This document shows, piece by piece, positions 7,388-15,895 of a stretch of 64,000 nt of DNA. The DNA is taken from positions 62,001-126,000 of the forward strand of contig NZ_WWCJ01000009.1 in assembly GCF_009857475.1 (NCBI RefSeq). Reading direction: 5' to 3'. Each line of letters begins with the position of its first letter. The stretch's first letter is position 1. A model generated the notes under the pieces. The model saw nothing but the letters and a program-made list of their open reading frames with translations, ran no database searches and had not been told where the DNA came from. The DNA is from Pseudoduganella guangdongensis (lineage in GTDB: Bacteria > Pseudomonadota > Gammaproteobacteria > Burkholderiales > Burkholderiaceae_D). A program made the translations under genes and the position numbers.

Positions 7388-8856
7388 GCGGTTTGCTCCG
7401 TGTGGTCGTACAGTGAGGCGATCAGCGCGGCATGCTGCTGCACGATCGCATTGCGGCGCGGGCGGCCGTTGGCGGTGGCCAGGCCGTTGGCCGGGGTGAA
7501 GGGCGGCACCAGGGTCCAGCGCCGCACCTGGGCGTAGTCGGGCAGCTCGCGGTTGGCCAGCTCGACCGCCTGCTGCAGCTGCGCCAGCGTGACCTGCGGC
7601 GCGGCCGGCACCAGCAGGGCCGCCAGCCAGGGCTGGCCGTCGCCCACCACCAGCGCCTGCGCCAGCAGGCCGCTGCCCATCAGGGCTGCCTCCGGCCATT
7701 CAGGCGAGACGTTGCGGCCGAAGCCGGTGATCAGGATGTCCTTCTTGCGGCCGTCGATGTACAGGTAGCCGTCCGGGTCCAGGTGGCCCAGGTCGCCGCT
7801 TGCCAGCCAGCCGCCGGTGGCCGGCGCCTGGCCCAGGTAGTGCGCCAGCGCGCCGCCCACTTCGATTTCGCCATCGGCGGCGATGCGCACCGGGCGGTGC
7901 GGCAGCGGCTTGCCGACGCTGCCGGCGCGTTCGGCGCCCGGCAGGTTGAGCGCCACCACCGAGCAGCATTCCGACAGGCCGTAGCCTTCGAACACGGGCA
8001 GGCCGCGCGCGCGGGCCGCCGCCAGCAGGCGCGCCGGGACTTTGGCGCCGCCCACGGCAATGAAGCGCAGGCTGGCGGCGCGCTGGTCGCCGGGCGCCAG
8101 GGCCGCCAGCAGGGCCTGCAGCATTTGTGGCAGCACGATGATGCTGTGGGCCGCGTAGCGCGCGATGGCGTCCAGGCAGCGCTGCGGGTCGAACTGGCTG
8201 GCGCCGGCCAGGCCCACTTCGGCCAGCGGCGGGCAAATCGTGGTGGCCCCGCTCAGCATGGCGGTATAGGGGCCGGCGATATTCTCCAGTAGCACGGCGA
8301 ACGGCAACAGGCATAGGTGGCGTTCCAGGCGCAGCGGCGCCACGCCTTGCTGCAGGGCGCGCGCCACCTCCCATTGCTGCGCGGTGGACAGGCAAACGCC
8401 TTTCGGCGCCGCCGTGGTGCCGGAAGTGAAGGTGATCTTCTGCGTCGCCGCCGGGCCGGGCTGGGCGCTGGGCGCGGCGGCCTGGTACAGCTGCAGGGGG
8501 CCGCCGCAATCGAGCGCTTCGCCGAAACCAAAAGCCGCCAGCGGTGCGCCCGGCGGCGCCAGCACGGCGCTGGCGCCGCTTTCCTGCAGCACGTGGGCCC
8601 ATTGCGGCGGCGTGAAGAAGAGCGGCAGCGGCACCAGGGTCAGGCCGAGCTGCTGGGTGGCCAGGTCGGCCGCCAGCCATTCCGGGCTGTTGTCGGCCAG
8701 GATGGCGACCGGCGCCTGCGGCGCGCGGCGCGTCTGCAGCACCGCGCACAGGCGGGCGATGCGGGCCGCCAGGGCGGCCCCATCCAGGCTGCGGCTGCCG
8801 TCGTCCAGCACCGGACGGCCGGCGGGGAAAGTCTCAGGAAAGTTGTGTGTAACCAT
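7384..8856 (-). CDS. AMP-binding acyl ligase (ANL superfamily)
   Basis: A 490-residue adenylate-forming enzyme. The phosphate-binding motif TFTSGTTAAPKG is at about 142-153; FEGYGLSE, SGDLGHLDPDGYLYIDGRKKD and the hinge follow in the usual order. It should activate a carboxylate as acyl-AMP. The C-terminal A10 motif, where a catalytic Lys is expected, reads NGRPRR, so Arg appears to replace it. ATG 8856 is chosen because it opens MVTHNFPETFPAG and lies 23 bp inside the preceding gene; the longer upstream frame is shadow. No acyl carrier protein is visible nearby, so the acceptor may be CoA or the hemolysin-like partner's substrate. Confidence 0.87.
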   Translation of the reverse strand: MVTHNFPETFPAGRPVLDDGSRSLDGAALAARIARLCAVLQTRRAPQAPVAILADNSPEWLAADLATQQLGLTLVPLPLFFTPPQWAHVLQESGASAVLAPPGAPLAAFGFGEALDCGGPLQLYQAAAPSAQPGPAATQKITFTSGTTAAPKGVCLSTAQQWEVARALQQGVAPLRLERHLCLLPFAVLLENIAGPYTAMLSGATTICPPLAEVGLAGASQFDPQRCLDAIARYAAHSIIVLPQMLQALLAALAPGDQRAASLRFIAVGGAKVPARLLAAARARGLPVFEGYGLSECCSVVALNLPGAERAGSVGKPLPHRPVRIAADGEIEVGGALAHYLGQAPATGGWLASGDLGHLDPDGYLYIDGRKKDILITGFGRNVSPEWPEAALMGSGLLAQALVVGDGQPWLAALLVPAAPQVTLAQLQQAVELANRELPDYAQVRRWTLVPPFTPANGLATANGRPRRNAIVQQHAALIASLYDHTEQTA

Positions 8857-9433
8857 AGTGGATATCGCCAAACATGACTTTGGGGTGGGTGTCGTAATAG
8901 CTGCCCCAGTGCTGGCCGCCATCGGGCAGGCGCGCCGGGTCGGCCGGCGCCAGCACATGCGGTTGCAGGCGCAGGCGGCTGAAGGAGTTGAGCAGGCTGA
9001 CGGTGGCGGTAAACACCACCCAGCGCAGGCCCAGGGTGTTGAGCAGCTGGGTGGTGCTGATGATCAGGGCGCGCGCCGCGCCGGGATGGGTGGCGGCCAG
9101 GTTGCCCACTTCGACAATGGCGGCGCGCTCGACCGGCTTGCGCGCGTGGGCGCTGATGGCCGTTTCCACCGGGGCGTCCAGATAGTGCTCCAGGAATAGC
9201 GGCCCGAGCGCGGCGGGCGTGTAGCCCAGGCCGGCGATCCAGCGGCCGTCGCCGGCGCGCACGCCGAGCAGCATTTCGCTGAAATGGCTGACTTCCGCCC
9301 CGTAACTGGCGCGGAAGGAGTCGGCGATAAAGGCTTCCAGCGCGGCCCGCCCCGGTGCGCCGCGCGGGAACAGTTCGGTGCGGCCCGCCGCAGGGGCGTG
9401 GGTGGCGGGTAAATCGGCATTGGCGCTCAGCAT
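8834..9433 (-). CDS. Thermostable hemolysin family protein (T_hemolysin)
   Basis: A 199-residue protein matching the thermostable-hemolysin family: YGAEVSHFSEMLLG, a GLGYTPAALGPLFLEHYLD block, EVGNLAATHPG, WVVFTATVSLLN and ADPARL. The family name comes from a Vibrio haemolysis phenotype. The sequence has no signal peptide or membrane segment and looks like a soluble acyltransferase-like fold, so an enzymatic role is more likely than toxicity. It is the first gene of the minus-strand run and overlaps the ligase by 23 bp. The promoter must lie in the 141-bp gap shared with the divergent P-type ATPase. Confidence 0.78.
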   Translation of the reverse strand: MLSANADLPATHAPAAGRTELFPRGAPGRAALEAFIADSFRASYGAEVSHFSEMLLGVRAGDGRWIAGLGYTPAALGPLFLEHYLDAPVETAISAHARKPVERAAIVEVGNLAATHPGAARALIISTTQLLNTLGLRWVVFTATVSLLNSFSRLRLQPHVLAPADPARLPDGGQHWGSYYDTHPKVMFGDIHYGYTQLS

Positions 9434-9507
9434 GGCATCCCTCGGCTAAAACAACGGTTGGGATGACTGTATGCAAGGAACATTATCCCGGGATTAAGCG
9501 GATAAAC

Positions 9508-9549
9508 TTGATCGCGGTCATGTTCGATTGGCAACCCGGCCGCTAAGGT
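9508..9549 (+). promoter_or_regulatory. FNR/Anr-type class II promoter of the P-type ATPase operon
   Basis: TTGATCGCGGTCAT (9508-9521) matches TTGAT-N4-GTCAA except for the last base. Exactly 22 bp downstream is TAAGGT (9544-9549), an acceptable -10, predicting a start near 9556 and a 19-nt leader with AGGGGGA before ATG 9575. The box is also about 80 bp from the divergent hemolysin-family start, so it could affect both directions. Confidence 0.65.
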
Positions 9550-9574
9550 GGTCGCATGCGGATAGGGGGAGCGG

Positions 9575-12109
9575 ATGGCGAATGAGGATTTGCACGGCCT
9601 GAGCAGCGCGCAAGCGCGCCAGCGCCTGGAGCAGGATGGGCCCAACAGCTTGCCGGCGCCGGTGCGCCGCTTGCCGCAACTGCTATGGCGCACCGCCAGC
9701 GAACCGATGTTCCTCTTGCTGCTGTGCGCGGCCGGCCTGTACCTGGCGCTGGGCGACTGGCTGGAAGGGCTGGTGCTGCTGGCGATGGTGGGCCTGACCA
9801 TCGGCCTGACCCTGTTCCAGGAAGGGAAGACGGAGCGCGCGCTGCAGGCGCTGCGCGACCTGAGCAGCCCGCGCGCCCTGGTCTGGCGCGATGGCCGCGC
9901 GCAGCGCATCGCCGGCAGTGAGCTGGTGCGCGGCGACCTGCTGCTGCTGGCCGAAGGCGACCGCGTCGCGGCCGACGCGGTGCTGCTGCGCGCGAACAAC
10001 CTGCGGGTCGATGAATCGCTGCTGACCGGCGAGGCCTGGGCCGTGGGCAAGCAGGCGACCCTGGGCGAACCGGGGCCGGCGGCGCCGGGCGGCGACGGCA
10101 CGCCTTACCTGTGGTCCGGCACCATGGTGCTGGAAGGCGATGGGGTGGCGCGCGTGACGGCCACCGGCGCCGGCACGGAGCTGGGCAAGATCGGGCGCAG
10201 CCTGCAGGGCATCGGCGCCGAGCTGTCGCCGCTGCAGCGCGAATCGGGCCGCATGATCCGCCTGCTGGCCTTGTGCGGCATCGCCATCAGCGTGTTGGTC
10301 GGCCTGCTGTACGGCTGGCGCACCGGGGCCTGGATGCCGGCCATCCTGGCCGGTATTGCGCTGTCCATGTCGCTGCTGCCGGAAGAATTCCCCGTCATCC
10401 TGACCGTGTTCCCGGCCATCGGCGCCTGGCGCCTGGCGCGCGCCCAGGTGCTGACACGGCGCCTGGCCGCGATCGAGGCGCTGGGCGCGATCACGGTGCT
10501 GTGCACCGACAAGACCGGCACCCTGACGCAGAACCGCATGCGGGTCGGCCAGCTGTATGCCGCCGGTGCCTTGCTGCAGGTGGCCGATGGCGCGCCGCTG
10601 CCGGAGGGGCCCTTAGCCGAACTGGCGCTGTTTGCCGCCCTGGCCAGCAAACAGCGCCCGAGCGACCCGATGGAGCTGGCCTTGCACGCCGTGGCCGGCG
10701 CGGCGCGCCAGGACAGCCCCTTGCGCGAATACCCGCTGGCGCCGACCCTGCGCGCCATGACCCTGGTGTGGGACGATGGCGCGGCCGGCGCCACGGTGGC
10801 CGCCAAGGGCGCACCGGAAGCCATTGCCGCCTTATGCCGCCTGGCGCCGCCCGCAATGGCGCAATTGCGCGCCGCCGCCGATCAGATGGCGGCGCAGGGC
10901 TTGCGCGTGCTGGCAGTGGCGCGCGCCGCGCATGCGCCCGAGGCGCTGCCGCAGGCGCAGGACGGTTTCGCCTATACCTGGCTAGGCCTGGTGGGCCTGG
11001 CCGACCCGCTGCGCGCCGAGGTGCCGGAGGCGATCGGCCAATGCCATGCGGCCGGCATCCGCGTGCTGATGATTACCGGCGATTACCCGGTCACCGCCGC
11101 CAGCATCGCGCGCCAGGCCGGCTTGCCGGGGCCGACGGTGCTGAACGGCGACACGCTCGATGCGCTGGATGACGCCGCGCTGCGCCGCGAGCTGGCGACG
11201 GCCAGCGTGTGCGCCCGCATCAGCCCCCTGCAAAAGCTGCGCATCGTGGAAGCGCTGAAAGCCAACGGCGAGGTAGTGGCCATGACCGGCGACGGCGTGA
11301 ACGATGCGCCGGCGCTGAAGGCGGCCCATGTCGGCATCGCCATGGGCCAGCGCGGCACCGACGTGGCGCGCGAGGCGGCGGCCCTGGTGCTGCTGGACGA
11401 TAACTTCGCCTCCATCGTGCGCGGCATCCGCCTGGGACGGCGCATTTTCGCCAATATGCGCAGCGCCATGTGCTATGTGCTGGCGATCCACGTGCCGATT
11501 GCCGGCATGGCCTTGCTGCCGGCGCTGCTGGGGTGGCCGGTCTTGCTGTACCCGATGCATATCGCCTTCCTGGAGCTGATTATCGACCCCGCCTGTTCGC
11601 TCGCCTTCGAGAACGAAGCGTCCGACGCGCAGGCGATGCGCCAGCCGCCGCGCCGCGTCGGCGCCCCCTTGCTGGCCTGGCCGACCGTGCTGCGCGCCCT
11701 GCTGCAGGGCGCTGTGGCACTGTCGGTAGCGGGGCTGGCCTATGCCTGGGCGCAGGCGGCCTTGCCCGAACCGACGGCGCGCGCCACCGGCTTCGCCGTG
11801 CTGGTGCTGGCCAACCTGGCCCTGATTTTCACCAGCCTGGCGCGGCGCCGCAGCGTGCTGGCGCAACTGGCGGCCAGCAACCGCGCGCCGCTGCTGGTGG
11901 CCGGCGTGGCGCTGGCCACCTTGCTGCTGGTGCTCTACCTGCCGCCGGTGGCGGGCGCCTTCCAGTTCGGCGCGCTGGGGCTGCGCGAGCTGGGCGTGGT
12001 GCTGGGCTGCGGCGCGCTGTGCCTGGCCGGCAGTGAAGCGATCAACCGTGCCGCTGCGCTGGTGCAGCGGCAAGAAGCGAAAGGGAAGTATGAGCATCCG
12101 CAATCTTGA
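9575..12109 (+). CDS. Cation-transporting P-type ATPase
   Basis: An 844-residue P-type ATPase with an N-terminal cation-ATPase domain, the TGEA actuator motif, and the phosphorylation motif DKTGTLTQNR with Asp312. The hinge motif is MTGDGVNDAPALK, and about four C-terminal membrane helices follow. The membrane ion-site motif is PEEFP at about residue 269, as in Ca2+-type pumps, and there are no CPC or heavy-metal-binding motifs, so a P2-like cation is more likely than Cu or Zn. Homologous P-type ATPases belong to the Anr regulon in Pseudomonas, consistent with the FNR-type promoter upstream. The last 20 bp overlap the next gene. Confidence 0.88.
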   Translation: MANEDLHGLSSAQARQRLEQDGPNSLPAPVRRLPQLLWRTASEPMFLLLLCAAGLYLALGDWLEGLVLLAMVGLTIGLTLFQEGKTERALQALRDLSSPRALVWRDGRAQRIAGSELVRGDLLLLAEGDRVAADAVLLRANNLRVDESLLTGEAWAVGKQATLGEPGPAAPGGDGTPYLWSGTMVLEGDGVARVTATGAGTELGKIGRSLQGIGAELSPLQRESGRMIRLLALCGIAISVLVGLLYGWRTGAWMPAILAGIALSMSLLPEEFPVILTVFPAIGAWRLARAQVLTRRLAAIEALGAITVLCTDKTGTLTQNRMRVGQLYAAGALLQVADGAPLPEGPLAELALFAALASKQRPSDPMELALHAVAGAARQDSPLREYPLAPTLRAMTLVWDDGAAGATVAAKGAPEAIAALCRLAPPAMAQLRAAADQMAAQGLRVLAVARAAHAPEALPQAQDGFAYTWLGLVGLADPLRAEVPEAIGQCHAAGIRVLMITGDYPVTAASIARQAGLPGPTVLNGDTLDALDDAALRRELATASVCARISPLQKLRIVEALKANGEVVAMTGDGVNDAPALKAAHVGIAMGQRGTDVAREAAALVLLDDNFASIVRGIRLGRRIFANMRSAMCYVLAIHVPIAGMALLPALLGWPVLLYPMHIAFLELIIDPACSLAFENEASDAQAMRQPPRRVGAPLLAWPTVLRALLQGAVALSVAGLAYAWAQAALPEPTARATGFAVLVLANLALIFTSLARRRSVLAQLAASNRAPLLVAGVALATLLLVLYLPPVAGAFQFGALGLRELGVVLGCGALCLAGSEAINRAAALVQRQEAKGKYEHPQS

Positions 12110-14753
12110 ATACCTGTTCCAGCCGCGTTCCGTGGCGCTGGTGGGCGCTTCGGAGCGCCCGCACAGCGTGGGCGCCACCGTGCTGGCCAACCTGCTGCAG
12201 GGCGGCTTTGCCGGCGCCATCATGCCGGTCAACCCCAAGTACCGCACGCTGGGCGGGCGCCCGGTGGCGCCCAGCGTGCGCGAGTTGCCGCAGGTGCCCG
12301 ACCTGGCCGTGATCTGCACCCCGCCCGCCACGGTGCCGGGCCTGGTGGCGGAGCTGGGCGAGCTGGGTTGCCGCGCCGTGGTGGTGATCACCGCCGGGCT
12401 GGACGCGGCGCTCAAGCAGGCCATGCTGGCTGCGGCGCGGCGCCATATGGTGCGCATCCTCGGGCCCAATTGCGTCGGGCTGCTGGTGCCGGGCATCGGC
12501 CTGAATGCCAGTTTCGCCCATTTGCCGGCCTTGCCCGGCAAGCTGGCCTTTGTTTCGCAGTCGGGCGCCATGGTGACCGGCGTGCTGGATTGGGCGCGTT
12601 CGCGCGGCATCGGCTTCTCGCGCTTCATTTCGATGGGCGACAGCAGCGACGTCGATTTCGGCGACGTGCTCGATTACCTGGCGGACGACGGCGCGACCCA
12701 GGCCGTCCTGCTGTATGTTGAAGACGTGCGCGCGGCGCGCAAATTCATGTCGGCGGCGCGCGCCGCGGCGCGCAGCAAGCCGGTGCTGGTGGTCAAGTCG
12801 GGCCGCTTTGCCGAAGGGGCGCGCGCCGCCGCTTCGCACACCGGCGCGCTGGCCGGCTCGGATGCGGTGTACGACGCCGCCTTCCGCCGCGCCGGCATGC
12901 TGCGCGTGCTGACCACCGAGGAGTTGTTCGCGGCGGTCGAGACGCTGGCCGGTGGCAAGCCGCTGGCGGGCGAGCGCATGGCGATTCTGACTAATGGCGG
13001 CGGGCCGGGCGTGCTGGCCACGGACGCTCTGGTCGGCGCGGGCGGTACCCTGGCCACGCTGGCGCCGCACACCATGCGCCGCCTGGAGGAAGTGCTGCCG
13101 GCCACCTGGTCGCGCGGCAATCCGGTCGACATCATCGGCGACGCGCCGGGCACGCGCTATAGCCAGGCCTTGCAGGCCCTGCTGCAGGATGAGGGCGTGG
13201 ACGCGGTGCTGGTGCTGCACGCGCCCACTGCCATCGTGCCGCCGCTGGAAGCGGCGCAGGCGGTGGCGGACACCGCGCGCGGCGCGGCGCGCAATGTACT
13301 GGCCTGCTGGCTGGGCGGCGAGGGCATGGTGCCGGCGCGCAGCGTGCTGGGCACGGCCGGCATCGCCAACTACGCCACGCCGGAGGAGGCGGTGGCCGGC
13401 TTCATGCAGATGGTGAATTACCGCCGCGCGCAGCAGGCGCTGATGGAAGTGCCGGCCGCCAGCAGCGGCGAATGGCGGCGCGACCGGGAACGGGCGCGCG
13501 CCATCATCGGCGCCGCCTTGCAGCGCGGCGGCGGCCTGCTGGGCGAGGCGGAGGCCAAGGAAGTGCTGGCCTGCTACGGTGTGCCGGTGGTGGAAACCGC
13601 CATCGCCGACCGGGTCGAGGCGGCGGTGCTGCTGGCCGAGCGCATCGGCTTCCCGGTGGCGCTGAAGATCCTCTCACCCGACATCAACCACAAGAGCGAT
13701 GTGGGCGGCGTGGTGCTGGACCTGGAATCGGCGCCGGCGGTGCGTACGGCGGCGCTGGCCATGCGCGAACGCCTGCATGCCTTGCTGCCGCAGGCGCACC
13801 TGCGCGGCTTCACCGTGCAGGCCATGGCGCGCCGGCCCGGCGCGCATGAGCTGATCGTGGGCGCCAGCAGCGACCCGGTCTTCGGCCCGGTCATCCTGTT
13901 CGGCCAGGGCGGGGTGGCGGTGGAAACCGTCGCCGACCGCGCACTGGCGCTGCCGCCGCTGAACATGGCGCTGGCACGCGACCTGATCGGGCGCACCCGG
14001 GTGGCGCGCCTGCTGGCCGGCTATCGCGGGCGGCCGGCGGCCGACGTGGCGGCGGTGGCGCAAGTACTGCTGCGCATTTCCACGCTGCTGGCCGATTTGC
14101 CGGAAGTGCAGGAGCTCGATATCAATCCGCTGCTGGCCGACGCGCAGGGCGTGCTGGCGCTAGACGCGCGCATGAGCGTGGCGCCTGCCGCCAGTGCCGG
14201 CGCCGCGCGCTTTGCCATCCGCCCGTATCCGGAGGAACTGGAGGAAAGCGCGGCATGGGACGGCGGCAGCGTGCTGCTGCGGCCGATCCGCCCGGAGGAC
14301 GCGCCGCAGCACGCCGCCTTCTTCGCCGCGCTGACGCCGGAAGATGTGCGTTTCCGCCTGTTCGAGCACATGCCGACGCTGCCGCCGGCGCAGCTGGCGC
14401 GCTGGACACAGATCGACTATGAGCGCGAGATGGCCTTCATCGCCACGCGCAGCGGCCCCAATGGCCCGGAAACGCTGGGCGTGGCGCGCGCCGTGGCCGA
14501 CCCGGACAATGTCGGGGCGGAGTTCGCCATTATCGTGCGCTCCGACCTGAAGGGGCGCGGGCTGGGCGCGCTGCTGCTGGAAAAGCTGCTGCGCTATTGC
14601 CGCGCGCGCGGCTTGCAGGAAGTGTTGGGCGAGGCGCTGCCGGAGAACAGCCGCATGCTGCAACTGGCGCACCAACTGGGCTTTGAGGTGGGCCAGTCAG
14701 CGCAGCAGGGCAGCATGCGCCTGCGGCTGCATCTGGCGCCGGCGGCGCGCTAG
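12090..14753 (+). CDS. Pat-type protein acetyltransferase (acyl-CoA synthetase-like domains + GNAT)
   Basis: An 887-residue fusion, the size of E. coli PatZ. In order it has a CoA-binding Rossmann domain (VALVGAS), succinyl-CoA-ligase-like domains, an ATP-grasp domain (ALKILSPDINHKSDVGG) and a C-terminal GNAT domain from about residue 720. Enterobacterial Pat enzymes acetylate lysines on metabolic enzymes such as Acs. Here His250 in ASHTGALAG, the phosphohistidine position of ADP-forming acetyl-CoA synthetases, is retained. Ligase activity is therefore possible in addition to acetyl transfer. ATG 12090 has AAGGGAAG upstream and overlaps the ATPase by 20 bp, placing it in the same FNR-type operon. 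Confidence 0.85.
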   Translation: MSIRNLEYLFQPRSVALVGASERPHSVGATVLANLLQGGFAGAIMPVNPKYRTLGGRPVAPSVRELPQVPDLAVICTPPATVPGLVAELGELGCRAVVVITAGLDAALKQAMLAAARRHMVRILGPNCVGLLVPGIGLNASFAHLPALPGKLAFVSQSGAMVTGVLDWARSRGIGFSRFISMGDSSDVDFGDVLDYLADDGATQAVLLYVEDVRAARKFMSAARAAARSKPVLVVKSGRFAEGARAAASHTGALAGSDAVYDAAFRRAGMLRVLTTEELFAAVETLAGGKPLAGERMAILTNGGGPGVLATDALVGAGGTLATLAPHTMRRLEEVLPATWSRGNPVDIIGDAPGTRYSQALQALLQDEGVDAVLVLHAPTAIVPPLEAAQAVADTARGAARNVLACWLGGEGMVPARSVLGTAGIANYATPEEAVAGFMQMVNYRRAQQALMEVPAASSGEWRRDRERARAIIGAALQRGGGLLGEAEAKEVLACYGVPVVETAIADRVEAAVLLAERIGFPVALKILSPDINHKSDVGGVVLDLESAPAVRTAALAMRERLHALLPQAHLRGFTVQAMARRPGAHELIVGASSDPVFGPVILFGQGGVAVETVADRALALPPLNMALARDLIGRTRVARLLAGYRGRPAADVAAVAQVLLRISTLLADLPEVQELDINPLLADAQGVLALDARMSVAPAASAGAARFAIRPYPEELEESAAWDGGSVLLRPIRPEDAPQHAAFFAALTPEDVRFRLFEHMPTLPPAQLARWTQIDYEREMAFIATRSGPNGPETLGVARAVADPDNVGAEFAIIVRSDLKGRGLGALLLEKLLRYCRARGLQEVLGEALPENSRMLQLAHQLGFEVGQSAQQGSMRLRLHLAPAAR

Positions 14754-15778
14754 CGGGGCGCGCTGCCGGCCCGCACCTGCGCCTGCATCTGGCGCGGCGT
14801 GCTGCCAAACCAGCGTTTGCAGCTGCGCGTCAGCACCGACACTTCGGCATAGCCGAGGATGTGAGCGATCTGGGTCATGCCTGGGCCGGCGGCAAGGGCG
14901 GCCAGTTGCAGGAACTGCTCCTTGCGCACGTCGTCCACCAGTTGTTCGAAGGTTACGCCTTCCGCCGCCAGGCGCCGTTGCAGGGTGCGCGGGTGGACCG
15001 ACAGGGCGCGCGCAATTTCCGTGTGGCGCGCGTGGCCGGCGCTCAGGAAGTTGCGCACCAGGCGCCGCACCCGGTCGGCCAGCAGCGCATGCCGCTTGCT
15101 ATCCAGCTGCTCCAGGAAGCCCAGCGCCAGTTCCTTCATATGCGGGTCGTTCTGCGCCACCGCCACTTGCAGGTCGCTCACGCGCAGGCGCACCGTGGCC
15201 GCCGGCGCCTGGAAGGCGACCGGGCAACGGTAGGCCTGGCGGTAGGCTTCCGGCGGCGCCACCGGGGCGTGCGGCAGCGTGACGCGCTGCGGCTGGATGC
15301 GGCCGCCCGTCAGCACCTGCAGGCCCTGGCACACGATGCCCAGCGCCAGGCTGATGACCTGCGGGCGCGCGGTCAGGCTGGCGTGCTCGATATTGAACAC
15401 CACGTCCACCAGCTCCGGGCTGCCGGGCACCAGCTGTGCCTCCAGCTTTAACGCAGGGCTGTGCACGAAGATATAGCGCGAGGCCAGGGCCAGCGCATCG
15501 CCCACCGTGTCGGCATGGCGCAGCAGCACCGCCACCGGACCGAGCATGCTGATGCCGCGCGCCTGCGCCAGGCGCAGGCCCAGGTCGGGACAGCGGCCCA
15601 GCGCGGCGGAGTGCTCCAGCAGGTTGATGAAGGCCTGGTACGGGATCAGCAGGTCGGGGTCGTGCAGCGCCTGCGGCGGAATGCCGAAACGCCCCAGCAG
15701 GGTGGGTACGTCCAGCCCCAGGCCCTTGGCCAGGACTTCGAAGGTCGAGAGGGTGGCGGAGCGAACCAGGACCGTCAT
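14750..15778 (-). CDS. AraC family transcriptional regulator (OruR-like)
   Basis: A 342-residue regulator. The N-terminal region (MTVLVRSATLSTFEVLAKGLG through FNIEHASLT) resembles the arabinose-binding-like domain of OruR/ArgR-type AraC members. Two C-terminal helix-turn-helix units carry HTEIARALSVHPRTLQRRL and MTQIAHILGYAEVSVLTRSCKRWFG. It is divergent from the TPP enzyme/flavoprotein pair across a 117-bp gap, the usual layout for a local activator. ATG 15778 is the first Met consistent with the family; the frame stays open much further upstream only as antisense shadow. Its end overlaps the Pat stop by 4 bp. Confidence 0.88.
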   Translation of the reverse strand: MTVLVRSATLSTFEVLAKGLGLDVPTLLGRFGIPPQALHDPDLLIPYQAFINLLEHSAALGRCPDLGLRLAQARGISMLGPVAVLLRHADTVGDALALASRYIFVHSPALKLEAQLVPGSPELVDVVFNIEHASLTARPQVISLALGIVCQGLQVLTGGRIQPQRVTLPHAPVAPPEAYRQAYRCPVAFQAPAATVRLRVSDLQVAVAQNDPHMKELALGFLEQLDSKRHALLADRVRRLVRNFLSAGHARHTEIARALSVHPRTLQRRLAAEGVTFEQLVDDVRKEQFLQLAALAAGPGMTQIAHILGYAEVSVLTRSCKRWFGSTPRQMQAQVRAGSAPR

Positions 15779-15895
15779 GGGGGCGCGGGTGGGTGGATGG
15801 ATGGTGTCGCCAAGTGTTAACTTATTGTCGTCAAATGTCAATACAGGGCGGCTGGGTGGGATCATGATCTGCCTATACCAATACAGGAGACCCCA

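Noticed and set aside
8834..9433. Calling the T_hemolysin gene a toxin
   Set aside because: There is no signal peptide or membrane-active segment, and its neighbours are metabolic enzymes. The family name reflects a phenotype, so a toxin role is unsupported.
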